A DNA stretch of 64,000 bases from Cordia subcordata. Its lineage: Eukaryota; Streptophyta; Magnoliopsida; Boraginales; Cordiaceae. The first letter of the stretch is position 1, and each line of letters starts with the position of its first letter. The stretch is from NCBI GenBank assembly GCA_028554755.1, contig JAPTOF010000001.1, positions 34,987,501-35,051,500 of the forward strand, given 5' to 3'. Made by a program: the position numbers and the translations under genes. Below are positions 26,337 through 39,174 of the stretch, one piece after another. Under the pieces are notes generated by a model, which saw only the letters and a program-made list of their open reading frames with translations, made no database searches and was not told where the DNA came from.

Positions 26337-27721
26337 CTCAAATAATAACTTAAGAAATAAGATAACAGTAAATTGAAAATTGCCTTTCACGTATTGGCGC
26401 GACAGTCTCAGCCTTAAAGGAATAAATTTTTTATGTATTACAATAAATAGGTATTATATCATGGCTTTTAATTTCCCTTAAATCAAAAAGATATGTATTA
26501 TAAAGACAAACATATGTATTGTATCATGGCTTTGTCTAATTTTCTGGTTTTGAACAATTATTGTGAACCCTGTTTTAAAAATAAAAAACAAAAATGGCCT
26601 TTTTAAACAATTTTTTATTTTTTGGTTTGAAAAACTAAAATTTTTTTTTAAAAACTAATTCCAATCCGGCTCTACGTTATATATTTTTTATTAAATTTTT
26701 AAATACTTTTTTATTTATAGCAAAAATTGTTAAAAAGTTGGATTTGAGTAGAAGAAACACTATTTTATTGGGAGTTTGGATAAATATAAATATTTATTTT
26801 AATGATTTCAAAACATCGATTTTGGTCCCTTAGCTTAGCTTAAATATTTAGTTTTTTTTTTGTGGAGAAAAAAAAAAAAAGAAAAATAGGAAGCCAATCT
26901 TTTTCATCTCCAAAGCTTCTCTATTATACTCCATATATATGGCCAACTCTCTAAACTTCATATGCTACTCTATAGCTTTTTTGTTCCTTTTTACCACTAG
27001 ACAAGACCACAAATTTATAATTTTACTTTTGTATAAATTTAATTCCTTTTTTAACTTCACATACTATTCTTTAATAAGAAGTAATCTCTATATAGAAAAT
27101 GATTATAACATGATGGTTAATATTGTAACAATATTCTAGCATTTAAATAATTTTTTATTGAGATGAATTAGCAAAATTGTAGAGAAAATATAATAATCGA
27201 AAAGAACGTGAACTTTTTAAATCTTAAGTTTTGAAATGTTAAAAAATACAAAGATAACGATAAAACTAACAATAAAAAAAATTGTACTAGTTACAATAGA
27301 AATTGATATATTAGAGTGAAAATAAAATAGGATAATTTATGTAGAAATACTATTATTCGAGATAAGTTTAAGTAAATGGATTGATCAAACTTTTTATTGT
27401 CCAAAAACACAAGTAGAATACCTAATTGAAAAATTATTACCAAATACCAAATGAAGTAGAGTATTTGTAAGCACCTAAAAAGTAGTAAATTTTTGTGAGC
27501 ATCTAAAAAGTAGTTAGATTTTCTTAAAATATCACGTTTTAATGAAGTTGAAAAGTAAGACTAATAGAATCAATTCTATAATGTAATCTAGAATGAATCC
27601 TTTTAGTACTCTTTACATTATAGGAAAAGGAATAGTGGAAACGGAGTTTCACTTGGAAAGATTAGTGGAAAGTGAAAGGAACAGTATATTTTTTAATAGC
27701 TCCAATATTTTGAATGTTGGT

Positions 27722-27933
27722 ACGAGTTTGGATTGACTTTTTTTTAGAAGAACTTTTTTATAAATTAAAAAAAAATTGAGAAGTTAAAATTTTTAGTTTT
27801 TAAAAAATTTGAATTTGAGATTTTTTTAGAATTTTAATTTTTTTAAAAACTAATGCAAATACTTATTACAAAAAATATATTTTTCATAAAAAATTGATTT
27901 TTAAATGAAAAAATGAATCCAAACAGGCTTGTA
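27722..27933. mobile_element. MITE of the GTTTGGATTG family
   Basis: ACGAGTTTGGATTGACTTTT at the left pairs with AAATGAATCCAAACAGGCTTGT at the right, and the element is about 210 bp. Its AT-rich interior shares wording (AATACTTATTACAAAAA) with the copy at 32,909. Confidence 0.55.
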
Positions 27934-29235
27934 GTTGAGTGAACAAATGTTCTCAAATTAACCAAAAAAAAAAGAAAAAAGAAAAGGGAACATATCCAGT
28001 GAAAAGTATTTCTCTCTAAGAGAAGTTATTAGTAAATAACATTTAAAAAGTAACCTCCCAAAAAAAAAAAAAAAAAAAAAAGAACATTAAAAACAAACAG
28101 ACTGCTATTGGATGAGACAATATGTAATAAGCTCTTAACCGAGAATCGAAAAAAGAGGATGTAATATTCTTCTTGTTAGATTGTATAACTATTTCATGGA
28201 ATCAAAACTTTTGTTCCACAAGTTAAATAAATTTGATTATTTAGTGATACCATGTTATCTTCATAATTTGTTAACTTTAAGACTTAAATTTTCTAGTTAC
28301 ATCACCAATATTATAACGGTGTGAGAAAAAAATTAATAATCGTCAAAATTATCCAACCTATTGATTTGTTACATCATAACTTGAGTCTTTATACTGAGAT
28401 GTAAATCAAATTTTCTTACTTACAGGTAGGCGTTGCTTTAATTTTCCTTTTGAATTTTTTATATTTATATCCTGTTAGTTGATTTTCAAAAATAAGTACA
28501 ATATCGCCAATCTCAACATAAATATAATCAAATCGTTGCTGAGTAAATTTTTCTTTCTTTGGGGGTTCATAATTTTCATGCACTGTATTATCATGTGGTC
28601 GTCTTCTTTCATCACGATTGCATGTAATTTACACTCTTTTTCTAGAAATTCCTGAAGTTAGTGAGATATGCAGCTCTATATATATAAAAAGAGATGAGAA
28701 AAGGAAAACAGAAAACAAAATAAAAGAAAAATTAGAGGAAAAAAAAAGTGGCAGAAGGAAAAAAAATACAGCAAGAAAAATGGAATATTGGAAATGCGTC
28801 ATGTATTTTGTGTCTCTTAATTTCTAAAGATTGACCATGTGATAGGGATCTGACTATTTTGCATCCATTTGTAATGTTTCTTTAGTTTATGAGCCTTAGT
28901 TATGAAATTGATAACGAGGGTTAGCAATATTTTTTACGGAACACTAGTAGTCAGATGCGGTGTAAGGTACAATAATATTGCCTAATTATCCAATAGTATT
29001 GCAATAGAGTATTTATGTAAGTCATAAACTATGTTGTTCTTCAGCACAATAAAAACACAAAAAGAAAAGAAGTAACACTTCATACTTTGCATATGCATAC
29101 CTCCATACGTTAGCGTTTATTTACATGGTAAGGCAGCGAAAAAGAAGAGCTCCGATCCATCATTTTACATTTATGTTTGGGCAATTGTTTTCGTCTATAC
29201 GCAAACCTACAACTATTGCACACATCTAACACTTA

Positions 29236-29574
29236 GGCTCCGTTTGTTTAGCGAAAAACAACTTGTTTCGAAAAATGTTTTCTTAAAAAATATTTTTTAA
29301 GAAAATATTTTCAATTGTTTGTCTCTTACAATGAAATTTAATTGAAAAATATTTTTAATGACGCCAAAAAATTATATGTATGTGTGTTGATGGGGGGCGG
29401 GGGTATATTTGATAAGTTTGTAGAAAATATTTTTCTTTTTTTGAGAAAAAGAAAATATTTTTCAAAAAAATACCTTATTTTCTATTAACCAAAAAATATT
29501 TTTTGTTAGCTTTTTTATTTTTAGCAACTAAATATCAAAAAATAAAAAAAATTTCTGCAAAAACAAATAGAGCC
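29236..29574. mobile_element. Tourist-like MITE with TTA target duplication
   Basis: GGCTCCGTTTGTTT at the left pairs with AAACAAATAGAGCC at the right (12 of 14 match). Flanking TTA is at 29233-29235 and 29575-29577. The 339-bp interior is rich in AAAATATTTT inverted segments, and there is no coding capacity. A half-like relative (TAGGCTCTATATGTTTG) begins at about 31,943. Confidence 0.8.
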
Positions 29575-30139
29575 TTAATAGTGAGTATCTCAAGAGTGAA
29601 ATCAATAATCAACCCATAATACAACACAAGAGAAGCAGGTATTTGTAGAGCCTAAAGGGTGTCACCAACATGGCAATTACCAGTTAATATATCCATTGAA
29701 ATATAAAACGTAAAATGAGAAACTGTTTCGTGATCTTGGCAATGAACCCACTGTTAATGAATAAAATGTTCTAAATAATATTATTTTTCACTAATTTGCT
29801 TTTAGTAAGATTGACTGGGTAACTTATTGACTCCAATTTTAATGCGCTTAAAAGATGAGGGTATTATATATATGTACATGCATGAAAATTGTCATATACA
29901 CGTTAATTTTAAGCAATTGCTCTCTTTTCCTTTGCTTTTTTTTTTTTTTTTGGTTTTTTATCAAAGAGAATTCCATTAAAGACTAATGAATTTACAATGT
30001 GTTACTCGATTCTAGAGGGGTTCTCCTCTTTCAACAATAACATAAGAGGATAATTTGGGATATTATCATGCTGCATGTTGGTTTGTCGATCCCTTAACAC
30101 ATTAAAATATAGCCGAATGAAATCCAGTAATGATGGGCG

Positions 30140-31090
30140 TCGAAGCCACCAAAAATAATATTGTAATTTTTACCTCACAAAATTAAATAGAGTACGTGAA
30201 AAAAACAAGGTCGAATCCACAGGGATTGAGAGATTATTTTATGCTAATTGTACCAAGTAGATTAATCAACTAAGTTGTAATAAAAAAAGGGTAATTAAAT
30301 ATGAAAAAGTAAAATTAATAAAACTGTCCAGACTACTGGTCCGCGCTGCGTGGGCACGCAATTTGGCCAGAAAATAAAAAAAAACGTAAATAAAAATAAA
30401 AATGACTAAAATACACAATTCTAAGTTAACGCAAGACTGGAAAAACAGAAAATCAACGAGAATTAAATCTAGCCTGAGGAGCAATCGCAATTTCGGTTAA
30501 CAAATCCGATCCTAAATGTAAAAATACTTTCAACTATTTCGATAAATCAGTTATGGCTATTGACACAGCTTAATAACCTCGTCTTTCCTTACAGAATTAA
30601 TAATAGTTTAAATCCCCCATGATTTTTCTCGTTATCACCTTACCTATTAAACGTTCTAATCTCCGGAGAGACCCGTAGGATCTATCTAATGACAACAATA
30701 AAAATCTAAAAAGACCTGATTCTAAAAGTCAATATTCTCACGGTAATCACTCATTTAGATTGCGTAATTACACAAGAAACCTAGTTACCACTATTCTTAA
30801 ATTAATTAAATTAATCTAATTGGCTAACTATTATCATGCAATTGAATAACCGTGCACAAAATTAAACGATCACAGAACAATATTAATTGCTTGAAATAGT
30901 AAATACGCAAATATTAAAATAACATGAAAGGGATAAAACAATTAGATCTCACGGAATTAAAGAATCGATATCTTGATTAATCCTCGACTAGAAAAGAAAA
31001 TTAGAACTTCATGTCCATGAGTGTCGCCCAAAGAATGAAGAGAAATTTGATGAATTGTCTGCTAAAAAGTTGTCTGCCTTCAAAGTGCAT
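30140..31090. mobile_element. Possible LTR-retrotransposon non-coding remnant
   Basis: The phrase GGTCGAATCCACAGGGATTG and the following Asp/Asn-free AT-rich text resemble untranslated regions that I recall as common in plant LTR retrotransposons. There is no coding frame, PBS or termini, so the assignment rests on general resemblance only. Confidence 0.3.
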
Positions 31091-31093
31091 ATA

Positions 31094-31095
<2 letters not shown>

Positions 31096-31134
<39 letters not shown>
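31096..31134. repeat. (AT)n microsatellite
   Basis: About 19 AT dinucleotides in a gene-free spacer. Confidence 0.95.
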
Positions 31135-31139
<5 letters not shown>

Positions 31140-32908
31140 AAAACCCTAACCTATTTTCCTTTTTGGATAAGGAAACCCCTTATGACCCAAAAAAAATAAT
31201 AAGGTAAAAACCTTAAATATAATTTTCAAGAAAATAAAAAATCTTCTAAATTTTATCTATTTCCTTCAAAAAGTCCAGAAAAAATATCTTCCATCTTGGT
31301 CAACTCAGTCAAACCCACATAATAAATTAATGGCATTTTTTCACGTGACGGAGTCAACTTTGACCGTTATAAACACATCCAAAAAACTTCCATATCCATG
31401 CATAATGCATCCATCTTCTTTTCCTAAGCACAATAATGCAAAATTACATTAAAAACATTAATTAAGAAGCATTCTATTTCAAAATCAAGTGCATCTAACA
31501 TATTAATATTTTTATAATATTAATAAATTTAATTTATAAAAAATAATTGTATTATGCTTTAATAATAAAATATTATTATAAGAAACATATACTTAATTAT
31601 AGAATAAATTATCTTATTTCATTAATAGTAATAATCATTATAGCTATTATAAAAATAATAATGTGCTCCCAATGTTTTTCTGCATCATTTTGTATTCAAT
31701 AGCTAATTTAATAATTAATTTATCAAATACATTTTATTCAATTAATTAGTTACGCAACTGTATTTTTGTGGCAATAAAATCTTGGAGAGAAGTATCTCTC
31801 CTTTTGTAAAAGCAAAAAAGAAGCTAGCTAAACAGCTACCTACTAGCAGCTAAAATACAACAGTTATCATCTACTTAAACCGTTATCAACTGCTCAAACA
31901 ACTATCAGTTTTTCTAACAGTTAATTTTGCCGAACATACCTTTAGGCTCTATATGTTTGCCGTAAAATAAATTGTTGGAAAAAAATGTTTACAAGAAATT
32001 CTTTCTAGAAAATAAAATATTTTGATATTTGGTTATATTGAAAAACATTTTTGAGTATTTAGTTGTCAGATTGGAAAAGATTTCAAAGAAATGTTTTTAT
32101 GAATAAAATGCAAGTTTACTATCCGAAGTATTTTTTTTCAAATAAAAAATTATTAATTATAAATTAATTGATTAAATGATCATAGGAAAATATAAAATAA
32201 AGATTAACATATCGTTTTTACCTTCTTTTTAACCCCTTTGTAGCACCTATAGACGATTTGTGATGTACTGATGTTTCTATGAACAAGTTGGATTTTTATC
32301 TTAACATGTAGCAGTAGATGTAGAGAATTTGTTGCAACCATTTATCGCTTAAGGCATCGATTAGAGATGCTCTGACTCATCCCCGATTAACCCACCAACA
32401 AATCCGTTCTTGCTTTCTATCTTATAGATTACTAATGCTCATAATCTTGTGATTGTAGATTAAGCATTTTTCCTTACTAATCCTTGACCCTAATCCTCGT
32501 TGGATTTTTTTAGTTCACGTTCATGTTTTCATATCTATTCTACGTCTATTTATATGAAGATTTCTTCTACTTTAAAGAGTTTTAATTTAAGAATTTAGTA
32601 ACAATCAACTAATAACTTAATAAGACTTACAAACAGTTTTTAAAAGATACCACTAAGTTTGATTACGAGTAACTTTAAAGAATTATACTAAATTTATTAT
32701 TTTTATTAGAAATAAATAAATTCGTGTAAATTACTCCATATGTCAATTTACAGCATATTCCTCTACCTAATCACTTTCCCACTTTGTTCTCAATTCTCAG
32801 ATTCCTCGTGTCAAGAGATTCTCATTATTATTATTAATATTATAGCCACAAGCTGAGCGTGTAGAACATATATTATTTTTAACTATAGCACTAATAAAGA
32901 GAGTATTA

Positions 32909-33112
32909 GTGCTTGTTTGAATTGGTTTTCCTCAAAAATATTTTTTTACACTTTAAAAAAGTATTTTTTTTGTAAATTTAAAAATTATGACTTTTAAAAA
33001 AATTGAAATTAAATATTTTCAACGTTCCAGTTTTTTTAAAATCTACAAAATACTTATTGCAAAAATATGTAGTTTTTTTTTTTCATAAAAAAATCAATCC
33101 AAACATATTTGT
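32909..33112. mobile_element. MITE of the GTTTGGATTG family upstream of the ceramidase
   Basis: GTGCTTGTTTGAATTGG at the left pairs with AATCAATCCAAACATATTTG at the right, flanked by TTA and TAA. It is about 204 bp and sits a few hundred bases upstream of the presumed ceramidase promoter. Confidence 0.55.
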
Positions 33113-33315
33113 AATAATCCGCATAATAACTGACCGATCCAAAACAAATCTGAACCGCCCAATGACCTAAATCCAACGGACATAAACTCACACACGTGCC
33201 ACACATTAAAGAGAAAGCATAAACTGCTTCCTCTTCGCCCCACATCAACTATTTATTTGCTCTCTCCGACGTTAAACCCATAGCAATCTGTACATACATA
33301 TTTTATATAATTTAA

Positions 33316-33337
33316 TATATATATATATATATATATT
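33316..33337. repeat. (AT)n microsatellite
   Basis: About 11 AT dinucleotides in the presumed ceramidase promoter region. Two further arrays, (CT)n at 33,513-33,531 and (TA)n at 33,556-33,592, lie just downstream. Confidence 0.9.
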
Positions 33338-33512
33338 TATTTGATTATCTATACATATACATATAATATATAAAATACATATTATAAATACAATTATACG
33401 CACTTGAATGCATACACATGTATATGTATATATCTCTAGAGAGAGAAGAGAGAGAGAGCGCTTGGCATCGGAATGGGGGCAGCGTAGATCTAATTCGGAA
33501 AGTTAGTCACGT

Positions 33513-33554
33513 CTCTCTCTCTCTCTCTCTTTCACTTTCTCTTGTTATACACAC

Positions 33555-33592
<38 letters not shown>
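33513..33592. repeat. (CT)n and (TA)n microsatellites
   Basis: CT repeats run at 33,513-33,531 and TA repeats at 33,556-33,592, with a GA-rich tract just before them at 33,434-33,460. A CT-rich 5' UTR is common in plants, so the ceramidase first exon may lie here. Confidence 0.9.
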
Positions 33593-33596
<4 letters not shown>

Positions 33597-34517
33597 GAAT
33601 ATGAATAGCAATCTATGAAAATGTGTGGAGCATAGTGTTGATTTGTAAGCCGAATTTTTGTTTTTCTTTTTGCTGATGAACGTGTATATATATGTGTGTG
33701 TGTGTGTGTGTTTACATGTTTTGTGAATTTTGCTTCTCATATAAGTGCATTCAATTTGTTAAGCAAATTGAAAAATAATAAATGTTGGGAGCAATGAGAG
33801 ATTCTGTATGTATATGATGTAATCATAGTTTTATTCGAAACTGCATAAATTCTTTTGCTGAAAAGATTAAGAGTAGAGTGATAAGTCGGGGTTAAGTTGA
33901 AGAATGAGCGGCCCGAGGGCCTGTTTGGATTTTTTTTGCCCTTTTTTTTTAAAGAAAACACCTTAATTTTACAGTAAGAATTTTAATTAGTTTCCTAGAG
34001 AAGCTGAAACTCTTTAAAAGGTATAATTTTAGCTTTTCTGAAAATTAAAAAAGCCACAAATTTGGGCCTCTTAGGAAAGAATTTTTGAAAAGTTTAAAAG
34101 GAAGTCCGAAGGAGCCCTAAGTTTGAGTTCATGTAACATCTCGAGGATTTTAATAGTGTTCTTTTTTTGGTTTAGTTTTTTATTTATAAATTAAGAGACC
34201 AACTGAAATTTTGATTTGTTGGGAATAGGATCGTTAGTCTTTAAAGGAAATAAGAATTTGGTTCTGGCAAGAATTAGTGGTATTTAGACTTTATGGAAAT
34301 AGATTTTTAAGTCCTTTTAAGGAAACAAAAAGTTTGAATATTAATGCACTTCAATTTCTGAATTCTTATAGGATTAGGATTAGACTATTTTATAAGCAAG
34401 CCTGTTATGTTGGAAGAGAGAGCGTTATGATGGTCCTTAGCAATTTTTGGAAATAAACTGATTCTTGATATTTTTGTGGTAAATATTAACTACTTATGTC
34501 TTGTCCAGCTCTGAAAT
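33597..34517. repeat. Segmental tandem duplication, copy A (upstream of the ceramidase)
   Basis: It starts GAATATGAATAGCAATCTA and ends TTGTCCAGCTCTGAAAT. Copy B at 34,557-35,510 repeats the same text in order with about 80-85% identity by eye. Shared landmarks are AAATGTGTGGAGCATA, GAAAAGATTAAGAGTAGAGTGAT, AAGCAAGCCTGTTATGTTGGAAG and GGAAATAAACT(G/T)ATTCTTGATAT. An internal MITE-like segment (GGCCTGTTTGGATT...CCGAAGGAGCCC, 33,916-34,119) is shared by both copies. Confidence 0.85.
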
Positions 34518-34556
34518 TTGTAGACGTTTATATGTATACAATATACGTATATCTGT

Positions 34557-35510
34557 GAATATGTATTGCAATCTACGAAAATGTGTGGAGCATATTGTTG
34601 ATTTGTAAGTGGATATTTTGGCTTTTTGTGATGAATGTGTGTATATATATGTATACATGTTTCCTGAATTTTTGGTTCTCATATAAGTGCATTCAATATG
34701 TTAAGCAAATGGAAAAATAATATATTTTGAGAGCAGTGATAGATTTTTTTTTCTTTTTTTTTTTTTGGTGTGTGTGTATACATATAAATATATGATTTAG
34801 TCATAGTTTAATTTGAAACTGCATCTATTCTTTTGCTGAAAAGATTAAGAGTAGAGTGATGAGTTGGGTTAAGTTGAAGAATGAGGATGCAAGGGTTGGG
34901 TTGTTGTTCTCGTGTGTTTTTTCCCCACATAAAAGCACCTTAATTTTACAATAAGAATTTGAATTAGTTTTTCAGAGAAAAGCTGAAACTCTCTAAAGAA
35001 TATAAATTTGGCTTTTTCCAGAAACAAAAAAACCAGAAATTTGAGCCTCTCAAAGAAGTACTTTTGAAAAGTTTAAAAGGAAATGCGCACGAGCCTTAAG
35101 TTTAAGGTAGTGTTTGTGTAACGTCTCCAGGATTTTAATTGTGTTTTTCTTTTAATTTTTTATTTATAAATTAAAAGATCAGGAGAAATAGGAACTATGT
35201 TTTCATATGCTTAGTCTTTAAAAGGAAATAAGAATTTGGTTCTTGCGCGACTTAATGGTATTAAAAAATGGTATCCAGATTTTGCGGGAATAGATTTTCT
35301 TAAGTCCTTTAAAGGAAACAAAAAGGATTCGATATTTATGGACTTCGATTTCTGATTTCTCACAGGATTATGATTAGACTATCTTATAAGCAAGCCTGTT
35401 ATGTTGGAAGATAATTCATTTGAATGACCTTTGCCATTTTTGGAAATAAACTTATTCTTGATATATTTGTGGTAAATATTAATTACTAATGTCTTATCCA
35501 GCTCTGAAAT
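34557..35510. repeat. Segmental tandem duplication, copy B
   Basis: It is the direct repeat of copy A at an offset of 960 bp. It lies within the presumed 5'-UTR intron of the ceramidase gene. Copy B has small insertions such as the TTTTTTTTCTTTTTT tract at 34,746 and loses the TIR wording at its left MITE boundary. Confidence 0.85.
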
Positions 35511-35735
35511 GCTGAATAATTAATGCATCCTGGGCAATAATTATCTGATGATGAGGTATTTCCTTCTTTGTGTTTAAGCTTTGGTGCTAATCGTCCAACT
35601 TTCTAGATGATTTCCATTTTGTTGTCCTCTTCTGTAAAAGTAAGATGAATGGAATGCTAACAATGAAAAGCTTTGATTTTACATATGGAACAGAAGGATA
35701 TATTCATCAATGAGGTGTTTTTATATTTGTTGCAG

Positions 35736-35810
35736 GTTTTTGAGATCAGTGGTCTATTGGGTTGTTCTTTTTGTTAATTGGCATAACGTTTGGGCAGAAA
35801 TATAAGCAGA
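35736..35810 (+). other. Probable 5'-UTR part of the ceramidase second exon
   Basis: An acceptor-like TTTGTTGCAG ends at 35,735, 75 bp before the start codon, after a long non-coding stretch. This implies a 5'-UTR intron containing the duplication at 33,597-35,510. The first exon is not pinned down; the CT-rich region around 33,240-33,530 is the best guess. Confidence 0.45.
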
Positions 35811-38267
35811 ATGGCAAATGGAATATCAAGCTTCTGGGGTCCGGTCACTTCTACCACTGAGTGGTGTGAGCCAAATTATGTCTACTCCTCATATATTGCT
35901 GAATTTTTCAACACCATCTCTAATGTCCCAGGCATTATATTGGCTTTTATTGGTCTAGTGAATGCTTTGAGACAACGTTTTGAGAAAAGGTTTAGTGTTC
36001 TCCATGTGTCAAATATGATACTCTCCATAGGGAGCATAATTTATCATGCCACGCTGCGGAAGATGTGAGTACTATTCTCCTGTTCCCTTGTTTCAATTTT
36101 TCTCTTTTAGCTTGTCAACTGAATGAAGCGTTTTATTAAATATTTTCTATGCATGAAGTTATTAACATACTCTGTCTTAACTGCTAATAGCTGTTTGATG
36201 GGGTTTTCAGTTTGATGAGTCCATTTCTCTGTGTGAATTCCATTGTCAGAATGTGGCTATCCTTTATGGATAAAACATTTGAAGTTGATGTACGACGACC
36301 CTGTAACATGTAGGCAAGTTAAAGAGTATAATACTCAACAAACAGGAGCCACATGTTGTGTGCTTGTATGCTTGAAACTGATGTATTTGAATTACTAGCT
36401 TATAAAGCTGCCAGAATATGATGAGGAATAGTGACTTGTACAAGATGAAGAAACTTCTTGTAGAGTTAGTTTTTGATACGTAGATATACAGATTGAATGT
36501 TTTACAAATTTCCCTAGATTGGATAATACTGCACAAGAAAGCAAAGTTGGGAGGCTATGATAAATGCACTGGAGAAACATTGTTTTGGAGGTTAGGTTTT
36601 GCAGCATTGGTGAAGGTTAAAGATCGGAATGGTTTTGGACCAACTCTTTGTAAGTAGTGCTCTGTGCATGAGGTAATATGCTGCAGTATTTCTCCAAGTT
36701 GGGAGTGTTTTTATGCTAAAAAACAAGATGAGAGAAGTCTGGATGTTTTAATGTTGGGGATATAATAAGGATGTCTTGTTAAACGTACTACTTGGAATGT
36801 TTAGTTCTTTTTTTTCCGCGGATTCAGTAAATTTTTGAATTAATCATGGAATGTTTTTGTTCGCATTGGGGAAATGATTAGATCTGGATGTTGTGAATTT
36901 GGGGATAGATAAGGATGCCTAATAATCATTCTGCTTGGACTATTTCTGTTCATAGCGGAGAAATGATCAGATCATTGGTTGCTTGGTCTCGTGTAGGATC
37001 CTTGTTATATTGTAGACTTATCCTATGAAATGATGAATAATGAAGTGAAAAAGGACTGTGCTTCTCGCTTTTTGCTGCTAAGCTTGTATTCTTGGACATT
37101 CATCTACTATAGCTTGCCAAAGTGAAACATACTTGTACGAGGCCTAGTGTCTTTTGTGCTTGTTTGGCTGGGTGTAAGAAAGAATGGATTTTGTACGAAC
37201 GCATCCGTGGGTTCCCCCATAGTTCTCTTTAGACTCTGGAACCGTGATCCTTGGGAAACTTAATCCAAGTTCTGGGTGTTGCTTTCGCCTTTTACTTATG
37301 CTTAAGTACAAGCCTGGGGAAGCGAATAGTTCTCTTGCAGTAGCCTTAACTGTTAAGTACAAGCCTGGGAAGCGAATAGTTCTCTTGCAGTAGCTTTGGT
37401 GTTGCTTCACTCGTATAATAAAATTGATCCATTTGTGACTAAAAGTACTCTTTTTTCCCCTTTTTCTATCACCTATCATGAGATCACTCTTGGTGAGCCT
37501 ATTGGTGATGATGCAGACAGCCCAAATAGCATTTGTGGACTGCCAATTAAACCTTTTAGCATGCCAAATGTGATAGGTTTTAGTTTTATGAACATGAGGC
37601 CTTTATCTTTGACTTGTTGCTGCAAACTCATTGTATCCGTACTAAATATACATAACTCATAACTTTAGAATTTATGTTCTCAAATTTGGTGGTCCCATTG
37701 GTTAATAGTGTGTTGGTCATTATATCTTTAATAATATTAGGATATTCTTGCAGGGAACAGCAAGGTGATGAAACTCCAATGGTTTGGGAAATGCTTCTAT
37801 ATATCTACATACTCTACTCACCGGATTGGCATTATCGGAGTACAATGCCCACCTTTTTGTTCATTTATGGTGCAGTATTTGCCATTGTGCATTCAAAGAT
37901 TCGTTTTGGTATTGGATTTAAGGTTCATTATGCCCTGCTCTGTCTTCTTTGCCTTCCTCGGATGTACAAGTACTACATCTACACAGAAGATAGATCTGCA
38001 AAGCGTCTAGCTAAGTTATATGTGATTACTTTATTCGTTGGGAGCGTATGCTGGCTTTTTGATCGTTTATTCTGCAAGCACATTTCACATTTGTTCTTCA
38101 ACCCTCAGGGTCATGCTTTATGGCATGTCTTCATGGGGTTCAACTCGTACTACGCAAACACGTTCCTGATGTACTGCCGTGCCCAGCAGCGTGGATGGGA
38201 TCCAAAGGTTAAACACTTCCTGGGATTCTTTCCATACGTGAAGATCCAAAAGCCGAAGACACGGTAG
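35811..38267 (+). CDS. ACER: Alkaline ceramidase (alkaline phytoceramidase family), 255 aa
   Basis: It hydrolyses ceramides to sphingoid base and fatty acid in ER/Golgi membranes. Coding exons are 35811-36064 and 37754-38267, joined at a split ATG codon (AT|G). The resulting 255 residues equal, as I recall, the length of Arabidopsis ACER. The protein has several hydrophobic membrane segments. Residues expected from the ACER3 structure are present: an N-terminal acidic calcium-site segment (EWCEPN at 17-22, then YIAEF at 28-32), Ser75 and His79 (GSIIYH), Asp90 (GDETPMVWE), and the zinc pair His205/His209 in GHALWHVF. The start at 35811 follows a likely 5'-UTR exon beginning after an AG at 35735 (tttgttgcag). 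The promoter is therefore probably 2 kb or more upstream, near 33.2-33.5 kb. The coding intron is 1,689 bp. The gene is convergent with the NOV-type gene. Confidence 0.95.
37302..37395. repeat. 51-bp tandem duplication in the ceramidase intron
   Basis: TTAAGTACAAGCCTGGG(G)AAGCGAATAGTTCTCTTGCAGTAGC occurs twice, starting at 37,302 and 37,353. Copies differ by one indel within the shared part. Confidence 0.85.
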
Positions 38268-38991
38268 AAGGGATTGCAGGTCCATGTAACTTATCTTGGA
38301 GCGCTAGCAAGCGTGCACGGTACTTGGTAATGGTTCTTTCTCTCTTTCCCCATCTCTGACAAATGTAATATAAATGATAGTTGGGAGATGCTCTTTTTGT
38401 TGGTTGATATGGTGGTCAATTTTGACTGTATAATTAGTTCCATTCTAATGTAACATGTTCTTCACTCAAGATTACATGAACTAGATAGATAGGCTTTGCA
38501 TTTTGGTGGATCTTGTTTTGTATTTTGCTTCTTTGAGATTTCTATTAATCTTGTTTCTTTTATTCTAATTCATATTCATTTGAATTTGACCTGGCTACTC
38601 TACTTTTGTGAGTTTTCTTAACCGGTATGGTATATGGAATTTGAAGCAATCAAATTACCCTTTTTTTCACTATGATCTATTAACTTACTATTTCTGAACC
38701 ATCATATTGCAAATGCTAAATTTATCTTTTATTGCTAGAGATCTTTCTGACTTAATTCTTTTGATTGATAAAAATACGTAATTCCTCCTAAATGCATCTA
38801 CTAAGATATGAATGCAAGTAGTATACTATAAAAAGTGTTAAAAAGAAAGATTTAACATGAGGTCATTTTGAAGAGACACACTCAAACAAGAATTTACGCG
38901 TATAAAGTTCATATAAAAGACTTCTCTCGACAAAAATAAGTGATATTGTTAATTCATACATCACAAGAGTGAATCACATGACGTCTTGACC

Positions 38992-38994
<3 letters not shown>

Positions 38995-39029
<35 letters not shown>
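38995..39029. repeat. (AT)n microsatellite
   Basis: About 17 AT dinucleotides between the convergent ceramidase and NOV genes. Confidence 0.9.
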
Positions 39030-39033
<4 letters not shown>

Positions 39034-39062
39034 ACATGTTCTCATGGCAAGAAGTCTTAGAG

Positions 39063-39174
39063 GTGTTTGGCTTTAATTATTTTGAATGCTTATAAACACT
39101 TAGAAAAAAATATCTTCTTATATATTTTTTACTATTTAAGTACTTATAAGCACCAAATAAGCAAAGCCAAACAC
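39063..39174. mobile_element. Short MITE with perfect 12-bp TIRs
   Basis: GTGTTTGGCTTT at the left and AAAGCCAAACAC at the right are exact inverted repeats bounding 112 bp. It lies between the convergent ceramidase and NOV genes. Confidence 0.6.

Larger units (their letters stand above)
25591..33230. other. Gene-free spacer between MetRS and ceramidase
   Basis: The first few hundred bases hold the MetRS promoter. The rest is AT-rich with MITEs at 26,097, 27,722, 29,236 and 32,909, an LTR-like block at 30,140-31,090 and an (AT)n array at 31,096. Poly-A/T runs occur at 26,871 and 28,061. No conserved protein appears in any frame. Confidence 0.6.

Noticed and set aside
30215..30236. GGTCGAATCC as a tRNA B box
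   Set aside because: No acceptor stem, A box or cloverleaf around it; fits retroelement wording better. I found no tRNA or rRNA gene in the window.
33418..33618. 66-codon ORF over the GA/CT/TA microsatellites
   Set aside because: Pure simple-repeat translation (SLSLSL, YIYIYI); more likely 5' UTR or promoter sequence.
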